A stretch of DNA of 64,000 nucleotides from CAVQBC01 sp963848415 (lineage in GTDB: Bacteria; Actinomycetota; Thermoleophilia; Solirubrobacterales; Solirubrobacteraceae), in contig CAWKDN010000001.1 of assembly GCA_963848415.1 (NCBI GenBank), forward strand, positions 1,426,001 to 1,490,000. The letters are read 5' to 3'. Positions 1-7,742 of this stretch are shown in pieces. A program made the position numbers and the translations under genes. Under the pieces are notes generated by a model, which saw only the letters and a list, made by a program, of their open reading frames with translations, ran no database searches and was not told the DNA's origin. The first letter of the stretch is position 1, and the number at the start of each line of letters is the position of its first letter.

Positions 1-410
1 GGAGGCGCGCTTCCTCGCCAACCCCGCGTCGCTGGACTATCGCGGGCAGCTCGCCGAGGGGATCGAGGACCACGCGAGCATGGCGCCCCTGTCGGTCCGC
101 AAGACCTTCGAGCTGGTCGCGCTGGCTCATCGGATCATCGCCCTCGAGCTGATCGTCGCCGCCCAGGCCGTCGACCTGCGCGACTGCGCGCCGCTCGGCC
201 GTGGCACCCAGCGGGCCTACGAGCTGGTGCGCGAGTGCGTGCCGCGGCTGGTCGACGAGACCGCCTGGGCGGCCGACGTCGACCGGCTCGTCGACCCGGA
301 TCGCCGACGGCGAGCTCTCGACCCGGGTGGCCGCCGACGCCGGCGAGCCGGCGCCGCTGTCGGACTACGAGGCCCCGGGCGTGGTCCCGGCCACGGGGGA
401 CACCGGATGA
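1..410 (+). CDS. Histidine/aromatic ammonia-lyase, C-terminal part (frameshifted, truncated by window edge)
   Basis: Only the C-terminus of a MIO-type ammonia-lyase (HAL/PAL/TAL superfamily) is inside the window. Reading from base 2, the protein contains the family landmark EDHASMAPLS followed by the helical segment ending in VAAQAVDLR and a PLGRGTQRAYELVRECVP block, as in histidine ammonia-lyases. The frame is lost at the CCC run at 296-298. Removing one C gives the continuous reading VDRIADGELSTRV and a tail ending at the TGA at 408-410. That stop overlaps the ATG of the downstream IclR gene (ATGA), so the two are translationally coupled. The upstream catalytic part, including the MIO triad, is not visible, so the substrate cannot be assigned. 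The shift may be a sequencing error or a real lesion. Confidence 0.75.
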
Positions 411-1195
411 GCCAGACCGGGCGGATGGCCGACGCCGCGGCGGGCACCCAGGTGCTCGAACGGCTCGTCGCCGTGCTCGGCGCGCTCGCGGAGGCCGACG
501 AGCCGCTGACGACCTCGGAGCTCGCCGACCGCGCCGGCCTGCCCGCCAGCACGACCTACCGGCTGGCCCAGGGGCTCGAGCGCCACGGGATGCTCGCGCG
601 CGAGGGGCGCGCCGGCGTGACGCTCGGGCTGCGGGTGCTCGCGCTCGCCCGCGAGGTCGAGGACCGCCTCGACGCGACGCTGATCGAGCCGGCCCGGCAG
701 GTCATGCGCCGCCTGGCCGACGCCCACGGCGAGACCGCTCTGCTCACCGCGCTGGCCGGTCCGAGCGCGATCGGGCTCGCCTCGGTCGAGAGCCGTCATC
801 CGCTGCGGCTCTCCTACTCGCGCTGGCGCACGGCGCCGCTGCACCGCGGGGCATCCGGGAAGGTCCTGCTGGCCTTCGCCGACCCGCGCGTGCGCGAGCG
901 GGCACTGGCCGGCCTCGGCGTCGAGGCCGACGGGGTCGACCCCGAGACACTCGAGCGCGAGCTGGCCGCGGCCCGCGCCGAGGGCCACGTCGTCACCCAC
1001 GGCGAGCTCGACGCCGGGACGAGCGGGGTGGCCGCGCCCGTGCTCGATCCACGCGGCCGGCTCGTCGCGGGGCTGACGCTCGCCGGGCCGAGCGCACGGG
1101 TCCACGCGGAGGTCGACGCCATGGCGCGCGACGTGACGGCGGGCGCCCGGGAGATCGGGGCGCTCGTCGCGGCGCGCGAGGTGACGGGCCCGTGA
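407..1195 (+). CDS. IclR-family transcriptional regulator
   Basis: This 262-residue protein has the IclR architecture: an N-terminal winged helix (about residues 14-75, with ELADRAGLPASTTYRLAQGL as the recognition region) and a C-terminal effector domain (about 85-260) containing the typical HRGASGKVLLAF and GTSGVAAPVLD stretches. It sits between two ammonia-lyase genes, overlapping the stop of the first by ATGA and the GTG of the second by GTGA, so the three form one coupled operon. By context it probably senses an aromatic amino acid or its deamination product, which is inference. The start at 407 is chosen over longer reading because upstream sequence belongs to the lyase. Confidence 0.9.
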   Translation: MSQTGRMADAAAGTQVLERLVAVLGALAEADEPLTTSELADRAGLPASTTYRLAQGLERHGMLAREGRAGVTLGLRVLALAREVEDRLDATLIEPARQVMRRLADAHGETALLTALAGPSAIGLASVESRHPLRLSYSRWRTAPLHRGASGKVLLAFADPRVRERALAGLGVEADGVDPETLERELAAARAEGHVVTHGELDAGTSGVAAPVLDPRGRLVAGLTLAGPSARVHAEVDAMARDVTAGAREIGALVAAREVTGP

Positions 1196-2746
1196 GGACC
1201 ACGGTCGGCCTCGACGGGCGCAGCCTGACCCCGGCGGGGGTGGCCGCGATCGCGCGCGACGGCGCGACCGGCCACCTGACCGCCGCCGCCCGCGCCCGCA
1301 ACGCCAGGGCGCGGGTGGCCGTCGAGGCCCACCTGGCCGCCGGCGCGCCGCTCTACGGCGCGACGACCGGCGTGGGCCCGTTCCTGCGCCGCCACGTCGA
1401 GCCGGAGGAGCGCGCCGCCCACCAGCTCGCGCTGTTGCGCAGCCACGCGGCGGGCGGCGGCGCCTGGCTCGAGCCGGAGCTCGTGCGCGCCGCGATGGCC
1501 GTGCGCCTCAACCAGCTGGGCGCCGGCGGCGCCGGCGTCGGCGACGGGCTGCTCGACGCGCTGCAGGCCGCGCTGGACGCCGGCCTCGTCCCGGCCGTGC
1601 GCGAGCTCGGGTCGCTCGGGACGGGCGACATCACGGCGCTGGCCGAGATCGCGCTCGCCCTGCTCGGGGAGGGCGAGGTCTGGCAGCGTGGCGCGCGCGT
1701 CCCCGCCGCCGACGCGCTGCGAGCGGCCGGTCTGCGGCCGCCCGCGCTGGAAGGGCGTGACGCGATCGCCTTCCTGAGCAGCAACGCCGTCACCGTCGCC
1801 TCCGCCGCACTGGCCGCCGTCGGCGTGCGGGAGGCGCTGGACGCCACCCTGGCCGTCGCGGCGCTCTCGTTCCTCGCGGCCGACGGCGACCGCGACGTGC
1901 TCGACCCGCGCGTGCACGCCGGGCGCCCGCACGCCGGCCAGCAGGCGGTCGCCGAGCGCATGCGGGCACTGCTCGCCCGCGAGCTACCGGGAGCGGGCCC
2001 CGCTCCGGCGACGGTGCACGACCCGTTCGCCTTCCGCGTCCAGTCGCAGGTCGACGGGGCGGTCCTCGACGCGCTCGCTGCGCTCGAGCGCGTGGTCGGG
2101 ACCGAGGCCAACGCCGCCGCGGAGAACGCCGTCGTCGCCGACGGCCCCGGCGGCGCGGCGCTGCTCGCCAGCGGGAACTTCCACCTGGGCGCCGTCGCGC
2201 TCGCCCTCGACGGCCTGCGCGTGGCGCTCGCCCAGTCGGCCTCGCTGGTCGCCGCGCGCTGCAGCGCGCTGCTGGATCCCGCGGTCACCGGCCTGCCGGC
2301 CGGGCTGGCCGAGCGCGCCGTGCAGTCGGGCGCGATGATCCTCGAGTACCCCGCGCACGCCGCGGCCGCCGACGTGCGCTGGCTCGCTGCGCCGCTGGCC
2401 GCGCAGACGGCCTCGGTGGCGGGCGGGATCGAGTCCCACGCCTGCTTCGCCGGGCTCGCGGCGGCGCGCACGCCGCGAGGCGAGCGGCCGCCAGCTCGAC
2501 GCCGTGGCGGTCGAGCTCGTGCTCGCGGTCCGCGCGCTGCGCCTGCGCGGCCGGCACCCGCGCGCCGGGCCGGCCGGCCGCACGTTCGCCGCCGCGGCGG
2601 AGGTCCTGCCCGACGCGATGGCCGACCGGCCGCTCACCGGCGACCTCGCCGCGGCCCGGCGGCTCGTCGCGGCCGGGGCGCCGGGCAGCCGCCGCGTCAG
2701 TCGCGGGCCGTCGCGCCGGCCACCGATCGCTGTCGCGGCGAGCTGA
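1192..2746 (+). CDS. MIO-superfamily ammonia-lyase paralogue lacking the Ala-Ser-Gly triad (frameshifted)
   Basis: The GTG-started protein follows the HAL/PAL fold throughout: catalytic-loop Tyr55 in LYGATTGVG, RLNQLGAGGAGV, a FLSSNAVTVASAAL helix, VHDPFAFRVQSQVDGA, EANAAAENAVV and SGNFHLGAVALALDGLR. At the cofactor position, where active enzymes have GSxGASGDL, it reads GSLGTGDI (residues 140-147): one residue shorter, with Thr instead of Ser and no Ala-Ser-Gly, so MIO formation as known cannot occur. The frame is lost in the GCG run near 2455-2470; a +1 correction gives LAARARREASGRQLDAVAVE and a natural C-terminus at 2746. It may be a non-catalytic partner of the upstream lyase or an enzyme with changed chemistry. 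The frameshift may be a sequencing artefact. Confidence 0.75.
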
Positions 2747-2826
2747 GCGGGTCGTCCGCCGCCGCCGGCGCGTGGTGATCGGCGAGCCGGCGAGCGCAAC
2801 CGGGCCGGGGGAGGAACGGCCGGCGG

Positions 2827-3387
2827 CTAGGCAGCGGCCGCCTCCCGGTGGCTGACGGCGGCCTCGTTCAGCGCGTCGAGCAGCTCTGCGAGCGTGGCCT
2901 CGATCTCGGCGTCGGCCAGCCGTCCCGCGGGGTCGAAGCCGTCGCCCGCGCGCCCCAGCGGCAGCTCGTCGTCGAGCACGCGGGCGCCCGCGGCCGCCAC
3001 CGCCTTGCGGACCTCGGCCTGTGCCCAGACCGCGCCGAACATGCCGGTGCTCGCGCCGATGACCGCGACCGGCTTGTCACGCCAGGCACTGGCCGAGCGC
3101 GGCCTCGACGCCCAGTCGATCGCGTTCTTGAGCTGGCCGGGGATCGAGCTGTTGTACTCCGGTGTCGCGATCAGGATCGCGTCCGCCCCGGCGATCGCCT
3201 CGCGCAGGGCCGCCACGGCGGCCGGCCCGGCGGCGAGGTCCTCGTCGGCGTCGTAGGGCGGGATCGACCGCAGCCCGTCCCACAGCTCGAGCTCTGCCCC
3301 GGGCGGCAGCAGGTCCGCCGCCGCCCGCAGGAGGGCCGTGTTGTGCGAGCCGCGGCGCAGGCTCCCGCTGACTCCGAGGATCCGCAC
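2827..3387 (-). CDS. NADPH-dependent FMN reductase family protein
   Basis: The 186-residue protein is a flavodoxin-like FMN reductase (SsuE/ChrR-type). The N-terminal MRILGVSGSLRRGSHNTALL is the phosphate-binding loop for FMN, and TPEYNSSIPGQLKNAIDW is the family's signature ring-contact segment. A third conserved segment, VAVIGASTGMFGAVWAQAEVR, follows. It probably reduces FMN, quinones or similar acceptors with NAD(P)H in the cytosol. It ends close to the converging lyase gene and lies 7 bases downstream of the YceI gene on the same strand, so it may share that gene's TetR-controlled promoter. Confidence 0.9.
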   Translation of the reverse strand: MRILGVSGSLRRGSHNTALLRAAADLLPPGAELELWDGLRSIPPYDADEDLAAGPAAVAALREAIAGADAILIATPEYNSSIPGQLKNAIDWASRPRSASAWRDKPVAVIGASTGMFGAVWAQAEVRKAVAAAGARVLDDELPLGRAGDGFDPAGRLADAEIEATLAELLDALNEAAVSHREAAAA

Positions 3388-3394
3388 GGCCGCC

Positions 3395-3940
3395 CTAGTC
3401 CTGCTTGACGAGCTCGAGCTCGACCAGCAGCTTGACGTCGTTGGCGAGCACGACGCCGCCCTTGGGCAGCGGCGCGTTCCACTTCAGGCCGAAGGCGGTG
3501 CGATCGATGGTCGCCGCGAGCGACAGGCCGAGGTGCGGGAGGCCGTCCATGCCGTCGTTTGGCCCCGACAACTCGCCCTTGGCCTCGACCTCGCGCGTCT
3601 GTCCGCGAAGCGTCAGCTCGCCGTCCAGCGCCAGCGCGCCGTCGTCACCGACGCGGAGGTCGCGGGCGACGAAGCTGATCTCCGGCGTGCGCTCGATGTC
3701 GAAGAACTCCGGCGAGGCGAGATGGGCCTCGATGTTCTCGTCACGGACGTCGACGCTCGCGGCCCGCACGGTGCCCTCGAGTCGCGGCGCATCGCCGGTG
3801 GTCACGAGCCGGGCGTCGTAGTCGGTGAACGCGCCGCGGAAGGTGGCGACGCCCGAGTGCTTGACGGTGAAGCCGACGCTCGAGTGCGCCTTGTCGACCG
3901 TCCAGGTGCCGGTGGGGATCTGCTGCTCGATGGTGCTCAC
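3395..3940 (-). CDS. YceI-family protein
   Basis: The protein (181 residues) is a YceI lipocalin-like domain, starting TIEQQIPTGTWTVDKAHSS and containing VGFTVKHSGVATFRGAFTDY, the SVDVRDENIEAHL and SPEFFDIERTPEISF blocks, and the ELTLRGQTREVE strand. Family members bind isoprenoids or other lipophilic molecules and are often stress induced. The GTG at 3940 is chosen because a GGAGG lies 6 bases upstream; the longer reading would cross the promoter. There is no signal peptide, so it appears cytosolic. It is divergent from a TetR gene, and its promoter contains TetR-like palindromes, so repression by that regulator is likely. Confidence 0.9.
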   Translation of the reverse strand: MSTIEQQIPTGTWTVDKAHSSVGFTVKHSGVATFRGAFTDYDARLVTTGDAPRLEGTVRAASVDVRDENIEAHLASPEFFDIERTPEISFVARDLRVGDDGALALDGELTLRGQTREVEAKGELSGPNDGMDGLPHLGLSLAATIDRTAFGLKWNAPLPKGGVVLANDVKLLVELELVKQD

Positions 3941-3967
3941 GGTGCGCCTCCGTTGTGCGAGGTTGGA

Positions 3968-4026
3968 ACGGACTCCGGTCCGTATGTCTAGGGACCAGTG
4001 TAGAAGGACTACGGTCCGCTTGTCAA
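3968..4026 (-). promoter_or_regulatory. yceI promoter with two palindromic TetR-type operators
   Basis: On the minus strand there is a near-consensus promoter: TTGACA at 4026-4021, an 18-base spacer and TACACT at 4002-3997. The spacer holds the palindrome GGAC-TACG-GTCC (4006-4017). A second, longer palindrome, ACGGAC-TCCG-GTCCGT (3968-3983), lies just downstream of the -10, 36 bp centre to centre from the first. The two share GGACTnCGGTCCG as direct repeats. Location in the core promoter beside a divergent TetR gene makes these the expected repressor sites. Confidence 0.75.
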
Positions 4027-4056
4027 CGCGCACCTGGCATACTGGTACCGAGGCCC

Positions 4057-4740
4057 ATGTCGACCGCCCGCCCCGAGCCTGAGATCAAGCGCCTGCCAGT
4101 CGTTGCCGCAGAGGAGGAGGCCGAATGCCTGGCCGCGGAGCTCGAGCTGCCCGTGCTGGGCGGCCCGCCGCGGATGCGCGCCGACGCCGTGCGCAACCAC
4201 CGCAAGGTGCTGGCCGCCGCCCGGCGCCTGTTCGAGCGCGACGGCGTGCACTGCGTGTCGATGGACGCCATCGCCGCCGAGGCCGGCGTGGGCAAGGGGA
4301 CGCTCTTCCGGCGCTTCGGCGATCGCGCGACCCTGGCGCGCGCCGTGCTCGACGAGCGCGAGCGCGAGTTCCAGGAGCGACTGATCCGCGGCCCGGCGCC
4401 GCTGGGCCCCGGCGCGCCGCCGGCCGAACGCCTGATGGCCTTCGGCGCCGGCTTCGTGAGCCTGCTCGAGCATCACGGCGACCTGCTGCTGGCCTCCCAG
4501 GTCGGCCGCTCGCCGCTCGCGCGCTTCCGCTCGGCGCCGTACGACCTCTACCGCACCCACATCGGACTGCTCGTCCGCGAGGCCGCGCCCGAGCTGGACG
4601 CCGTGTACGTGGCCGAGGTGCTCATGGAGGCGCTGGGGCCGGCGCTCTATCACCACCAGCGCGAGACGCGCGGCGCCCGGCCGGACGAGATCGCCGACAA
4701 CTTCGCCACGCTCGTCCGGCGGCTGGTCGCGCCTCGCTAG
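4057..4740 (+). CDS. TetR/AcrR-family transcriptional regulator
   Basis: The 227-residue protein has a TetR N-terminal helix-turn-helix at about residues 45-95 (VRNHRKVLAAARRLFERDG, then MDAIAAEAGVGKGTLFRRFG) preceded by an unusual 40-residue acidic extension. The C-terminal ligand-binding half contains AFGAGFVSLLEHHGDLLLAS. It is divergent from yceI, with paired palindromes between them. It therefore most likely represses yceI and itself until a ligand binds. The ATG at 4057 fits the start of the region after the operators. Confidence 0.9.
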   Translation: MSTARPEPEIKRLPVVAAEEEAECLAAELELPVLGGPPRMRADAVRNHRKVLAAARRLFERDGVHCVSMDAIAAEAGVGKGTLFRRFGDRATLARAVLDEREREFQERLIRGPAPLGPGAPPAERLMAFGAGFVSLLEHHGDLLLASQVGRSPLARFRSAPYDLYRTHIGLLVREAAPELDAVYVAEVLMEALGPALYHHQRETRGARPDEIADNFATLVRRLVAPR

Positions 4741-4751
4741 GCTCCCCGCCC

Positions 4752-5552
4752 ATGTCCCTCGCGAGCCTCGACGGCGTCCTCGGCCCCCCGGAGCAGACCA
4801 CGATCCCCGTCACCGACGAGGGGCTGCTGCGGGGCGACGGCGCCTTCGAGGTGCTGCGGCTCTACGGCGGCCGGCCCTACGCGCTCGAGGACCACCTCGC
4901 GCGGCTGGGTCGCAGCGCAGACGGGCTGCGCCTGCCCGTCGACCTCGGCGCGCTGCGCGAGGAGATCGCCGCGCTGCTGGCGACGGCCGGTCCCGTCGAG
5001 GGCCTGCTGCGCCTGGTGGTCACGCGCGGCGGGCGCCGCATCGCGATCATCGAGCCGCTGCCGCCGCGCCCCGCCGTGGCGCGCGTGGCCACCGTGACCT
5101 TCAGCCCGACGCGCGTGCTCGACGGCCTCAAGACGCTCTCTTACGCGGCGAACATGCTCGCGGGCCGGCTGGCCAAGGAGCAGGGCTGCGACGAGGCGCT
5201 GTTCGTCACGCCCCACGGCCGCGTGCTCGAGGGCCCGACCTGGACGTTCTTCTGGGTGCGCGACGGCCGGCTCTTCACGCCGCCGCTGGAGGACCGCATC
5301 CTCGCCTCGATCACGCGCGACCGCATCCAGCAGGAGTGCGACGTGGCCGAGGCCGCGTGCACGCTCGACGACGTGCGCGCCGCCGACGAGGCGTTCATCG
5401 CCTCGACCGTGCGCGAGGGCATGCCGATCGCCGCGGTCGACGACATCGAGCTGCCCGCGGCGCCCGGCCCGGTCACGCTCGACGTGCAGGCCCGCCTGGC
5501 CGCGCGGATCCAGCTCGAGCTGGACGAGCTGCCCGCCCCCGTGGCCTCCTGA
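4752..5552 (+). CDS. Class IV PLP-dependent aminotransferase
   Basis: The 266-residue protein has fold-type IV features: VTDEGLLRGDGAFEVLRLYGG near the N-terminus, the catalytic lysine in LKTLSYAANMLAGRLAKEQGCDEALF, and a phosphate-binding EDRILASITRDR segment. The family includes branched-chain aminotransferase, D-alanine aminotransferase and aminodeoxychorismate lyase (PabC). Length and the NMLAGRLAKEQGCDEALF block fit any of the three; I cannot choose between them. It starts 11 bases after the TetR stop and is followed 29 bases later by the epimerase gene. Confidence 0.88.
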   Translation: MSLASLDGVLGPPEQTTIPVTDEGLLRGDGAFEVLRLYGGRPYALEDHLARLGRSADGLRLPVDLGALREEIAALLATAGPVEGLLRLVVTRGGRRIAIIEPLPPRPAVARVATVTFSPTRVLDGLKTLSYAANMLAGRLAKEQGCDEALFVTPHGRVLEGPTWTFFWVRDGRLFTPPLEDRILASITRDRIQQECDVAEAACTLDDVRAADEAFIASTVREGMPIAAVDDIELPAAPGPVTLDVQARLAARIQLELDELPAPVAS

Positions 5553-5581
5553 CGCCGGCGCGCCGCCGCCGGCCGGCCGCC

Positions 5582-6658
5582 ATGCGGATCCTGACGGTGA
5601 TCGGCAACCGCCCGCAGTTCGTCAAGGCGGCCGCCGTCAGCGAGCGGCTGCGCGACGCCGGCACCGAGGTGATGGTCCACACCGGCCAGCACCACGACGA
5701 CGAGCTCTCCCAGGTCTTCTTCGACGAGCTGGGCCTCCCGCGCCCCGAGCACCGGCTCGAGCTGGGGGGCGGCACGAACCCGGAGCAGACCGAGGCGATG
5801 ATGGCGGCGCTCGCGCCGCTGCTGGCCGCCGAGCGCCCGACCGCGGTGCTGGTCTACGGCGACACGAACTCCACGCTCGCCGGCGCCCTGGCCGGTGCGC
5901 GGGCGGAGCTGCCCGTGGCCCACGTCGAGGCGGGCATGCGCTCGTTCGACCCGGCGATGCCCGAGGAGCTCAACCGCGTGCTCTCAGACCACGTCGCCGA
6001 CCTGCTGCTGTGCCCCACCGAAGCGGCCGCCGGCCACCTGCGCGACGAGCGGGTGCTGGGGCGCATCGAGGTCGTCGGCGACGTCATGGTCGACGTCGCG
6101 CGCCTGCTGGCGCCGCGGGCAGCGGCGCGGAGTGAGGCGATGGCCGCGGCGCTCGACGTGCGGCCGGGCGCCTTCCTGCTCGCAACCGCCCATCGCGCCG
6201 GCAACGTCGACGACCCATCACGGCTGGCTGAGCTGGTGGGGCTGCTGCTCGGCGTGCCCGGGCCGCTCGTGCTGCCGCTGCACCCGCGCACGCGGACGAG
6301 GCTCGACCGCGCCGGTCTGCTCGAGCGCCTGATCGCGGCGCCCGGCGTCCGCATCACCCCGCCGCTCGGCTACCTCGAGTTCACCGCGCTGCTGCTCGGC
6401 GCGCGCGCGGTGTTGACCGACTCCGGCGGGGTGCAGAAGGAGGCCTACCTCGCCGGAGTGCCCTGCGTGACGCTGCGGGATCGCACCGAGTGGACCGAGA
6501 CCGTCGCGGCGGGCTGGAACGTGCTGGTGGACCTCGACGCCGGGGCCGCCCGCGCCGCGCTGGACCGGCCCCTGCCCGCCGAGCGCCCGCCCCTCTACGG
6601 CGACGGCCAGGCCGGCGCGCGGGTGGTCGACGCGCTCGCGCGCCGCTTCGCGGCCTAG
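5582..6658 (+). CDS. wecB: UDP-N-acetylglucosamine 2-epimerase (non-hydrolysing)
   Basis: The 358-residue protein is a WecB/MnaA-type GT-B epimerase that interconverts UDP-GlcNAc and UDP-ManNAc for surface polysaccharide or glycan synthesis. It begins MRILTVIGNRPQFVKAAAVS and contains HTGQHHDDELSQVFF, VYGDTNSTLAGALAGA, HVEAGMRSFDPAMPEELNR, TAHRAGNVDD, LPLHPRTR and LTDSGGVQKEAYLAGVP, all diagnostic. The next two genes encode a Gfo/Idh/MocA dehydrogenase and a hexapeptide acetyltransferase, which together resemble the UDP-diacetamido-sugar route of WbpB/D/I-type loci. Its TAG stop is embedded in the left end of a hairpin repeat. Confidence 0.93.
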   Translation: MRILTVIGNRPQFVKAAAVSERLRDAGTEVMVHTGQHHDDELSQVFFDELGLPRPEHRLELGGGTNPEQTEAMMAALAPLLAAERPTAVLVYGDTNSTLAGALAGARAELPVAHVEAGMRSFDPAMPEELNRVLSDHVADLLLCPTEAAAGHLRDERVLGRIEVVGDVMVDVARLLAPRAAARSEAMAAALDVRPGAFLLATAHRAGNVDDPSRLAELVGLLLGVPGPLVLPLHPRTRTRLDRAGLLERLIAAPGVRITPPLGYLEFTALLLGARAVLTDSGGVQKEAYLAGVPCVTLRDRTEWTETVAAGWNVLVDLDAGAARAALDRPLPAERPPLYGDGQAGARVVDALARRFAA

Positions 6659-6716
6659 ATGATTGATTCCGTGGCCGCGCCGCCAGACGATCGTGGGGTC
6701 GCGGGATCACTCATCT
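6657..6716. repeat. Hairpin repeat family, copy A
   Basis: The sequence is bounded by imperfect inverted arms, AGATGATTGATTCC and GGGATCACTCATCT, inside a CTAGATGA...TCATCTAG frame. It belongs to the same family as the copies at 14743 and 25852, but carries about 16 extra bases in the loop. The left end overlaps the wecB stop codon. No open reading frame is evident. It could be a mobile REP/MITE-like unit or a transcription-processing hairpin. Confidence 0.7.
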
Positions 6717-6728
6717 AGGATCCTGCGC

Positions 6729-7742
6729 GTGAGCAGCGCGCCGATCCGCGTCGGGGTGGCCGGCCTCGGCTACTGGGGGCCGAACCTGGCCCGCAACCTG
6801 GCCGCCCTGCCCGGCTGCGAGCTGGCCTGGTGCTGCGACGCGTCCGAGGCCGCGCGCACCCGCGTCGCCCCGCAGTTCCCGGACGCGCGCTTCACCGCGG
6901 AGCTGGACGACCTGCTCGCGGATCCCGCGCTCGACGCCGTCGTGATCGCCACGCCGGTACCGACCCACGCTGCGCTGGCCGAGCGCGTCCTGATGGCGGG
7001 CAAGCACTGCTTCGTCGAGAAGCCGCTGGCCCAGTCGGTCGCCGACGCCGAGCGCGCCGTCGCGGTGGCCGCGGACGCCGGGCGCGTGCTGATGGTCGGC
7101 CACCTGCTCGAGTACCACCCGGGCGTCGCGCGCCTGAAGGCGATCGCCGCGGGCGGCGAGCTGGGCGACATCCACTACATCTACTCCAACCGCTTGAACC
7201 TCGGCAAGCTGCGCGCCGACGAGAACGCGCTGTGGTCGCTGGGCGCCCACGACGTCTCCGTCGTCCTGCACCTCGCCGGCGAGGAGCCCTCCGAGGTCGA
7301 GGCGCGCGGGGAGTCCTACATGCGGCCCGGCATCGAGGACGTGGTGTTCTGCTTCCTGCGTTTCCCCTCCGGCCTGGCCGCCCACCTGCACCTCTCCTGG
7401 CTGGACCCCCACAAGGAGCGACGCTTCACCGTCGTTGGTTCCCGGCGGATGGCGACCTTCGACGATATGGAGCTGGAGCGCAAGGTGACGGTCTACGACA
7501 AGGGCTTCGACGAGGACGCGGGCTCCTACGGCGAGTACATCACCCGCACGGGAGACATCTACAGCCCGCGCATCTCCAACCGCGAGCCGCTGCGGATCGA
7601 GTGCGAGCACTTCCTGGACTGCGTCCGCCACGGCCGCCCGCCGCTCTCCGACGGTGCGAGCGGGCTGCGCGTCGTGCGCGTGCTCGAGGCGCTGCAGGAG
7701 CGGCTCGACACCTCCCGGAGGGAGCAACGTGCAGCTGTCTGA
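6729..7742 (+). CDS. Gfo/Idh/MocA-family NAD(P)-dependent oxidoreductase
   Basis: The 337-residue protein has an N-terminal Rossmann fold (VGVAGLGYWGPNLARNLAAL) and the conserved lysine-bearing EKPLAQSVADAERAV motif of Gfo/Idh/MocA enzymes, followed by GHLLEYHPGVARLK and the DVSVVLHLAG histidine region. It resembles UDP-sugar 3-dehydrogenases such as WbpB/WlbA. With the neighbouring epimerase and acyltransferase it probably modifies a UDP-HexNAc. The GTG at 6729 is preferred, because the longer reading crosses the hairpin repeat. It overlaps the next gene by 14 bases. Confidence 0.9.
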   Translation: MSSAPIRVGVAGLGYWGPNLARNLAALPGCELAWCCDASEAARTRVAPQFPDARFTAELDDLLADPALDAVVIATPVPTHAALAERVLMAGKHCFVEKPLAQSVADAERAVAVAADAGRVLMVGHLLEYHPGVARLKAIAAGGELGDIHYIYSNRLNLGKLRADENALWSLGAHDVSVVLHLAGEEPSEVEARGESYMRPGIEDVVFCFLRFPSGLAAHLHLSWLDPHKERRFTVVGSRRMATFDDMELERKVTVYDKGFDEDAGSYGEYITRTGDIYSPRISNREPLRIECEHFLDCVRHGRPPLSDGASGLRVVRVLEALQERLDTSRREQRAAV

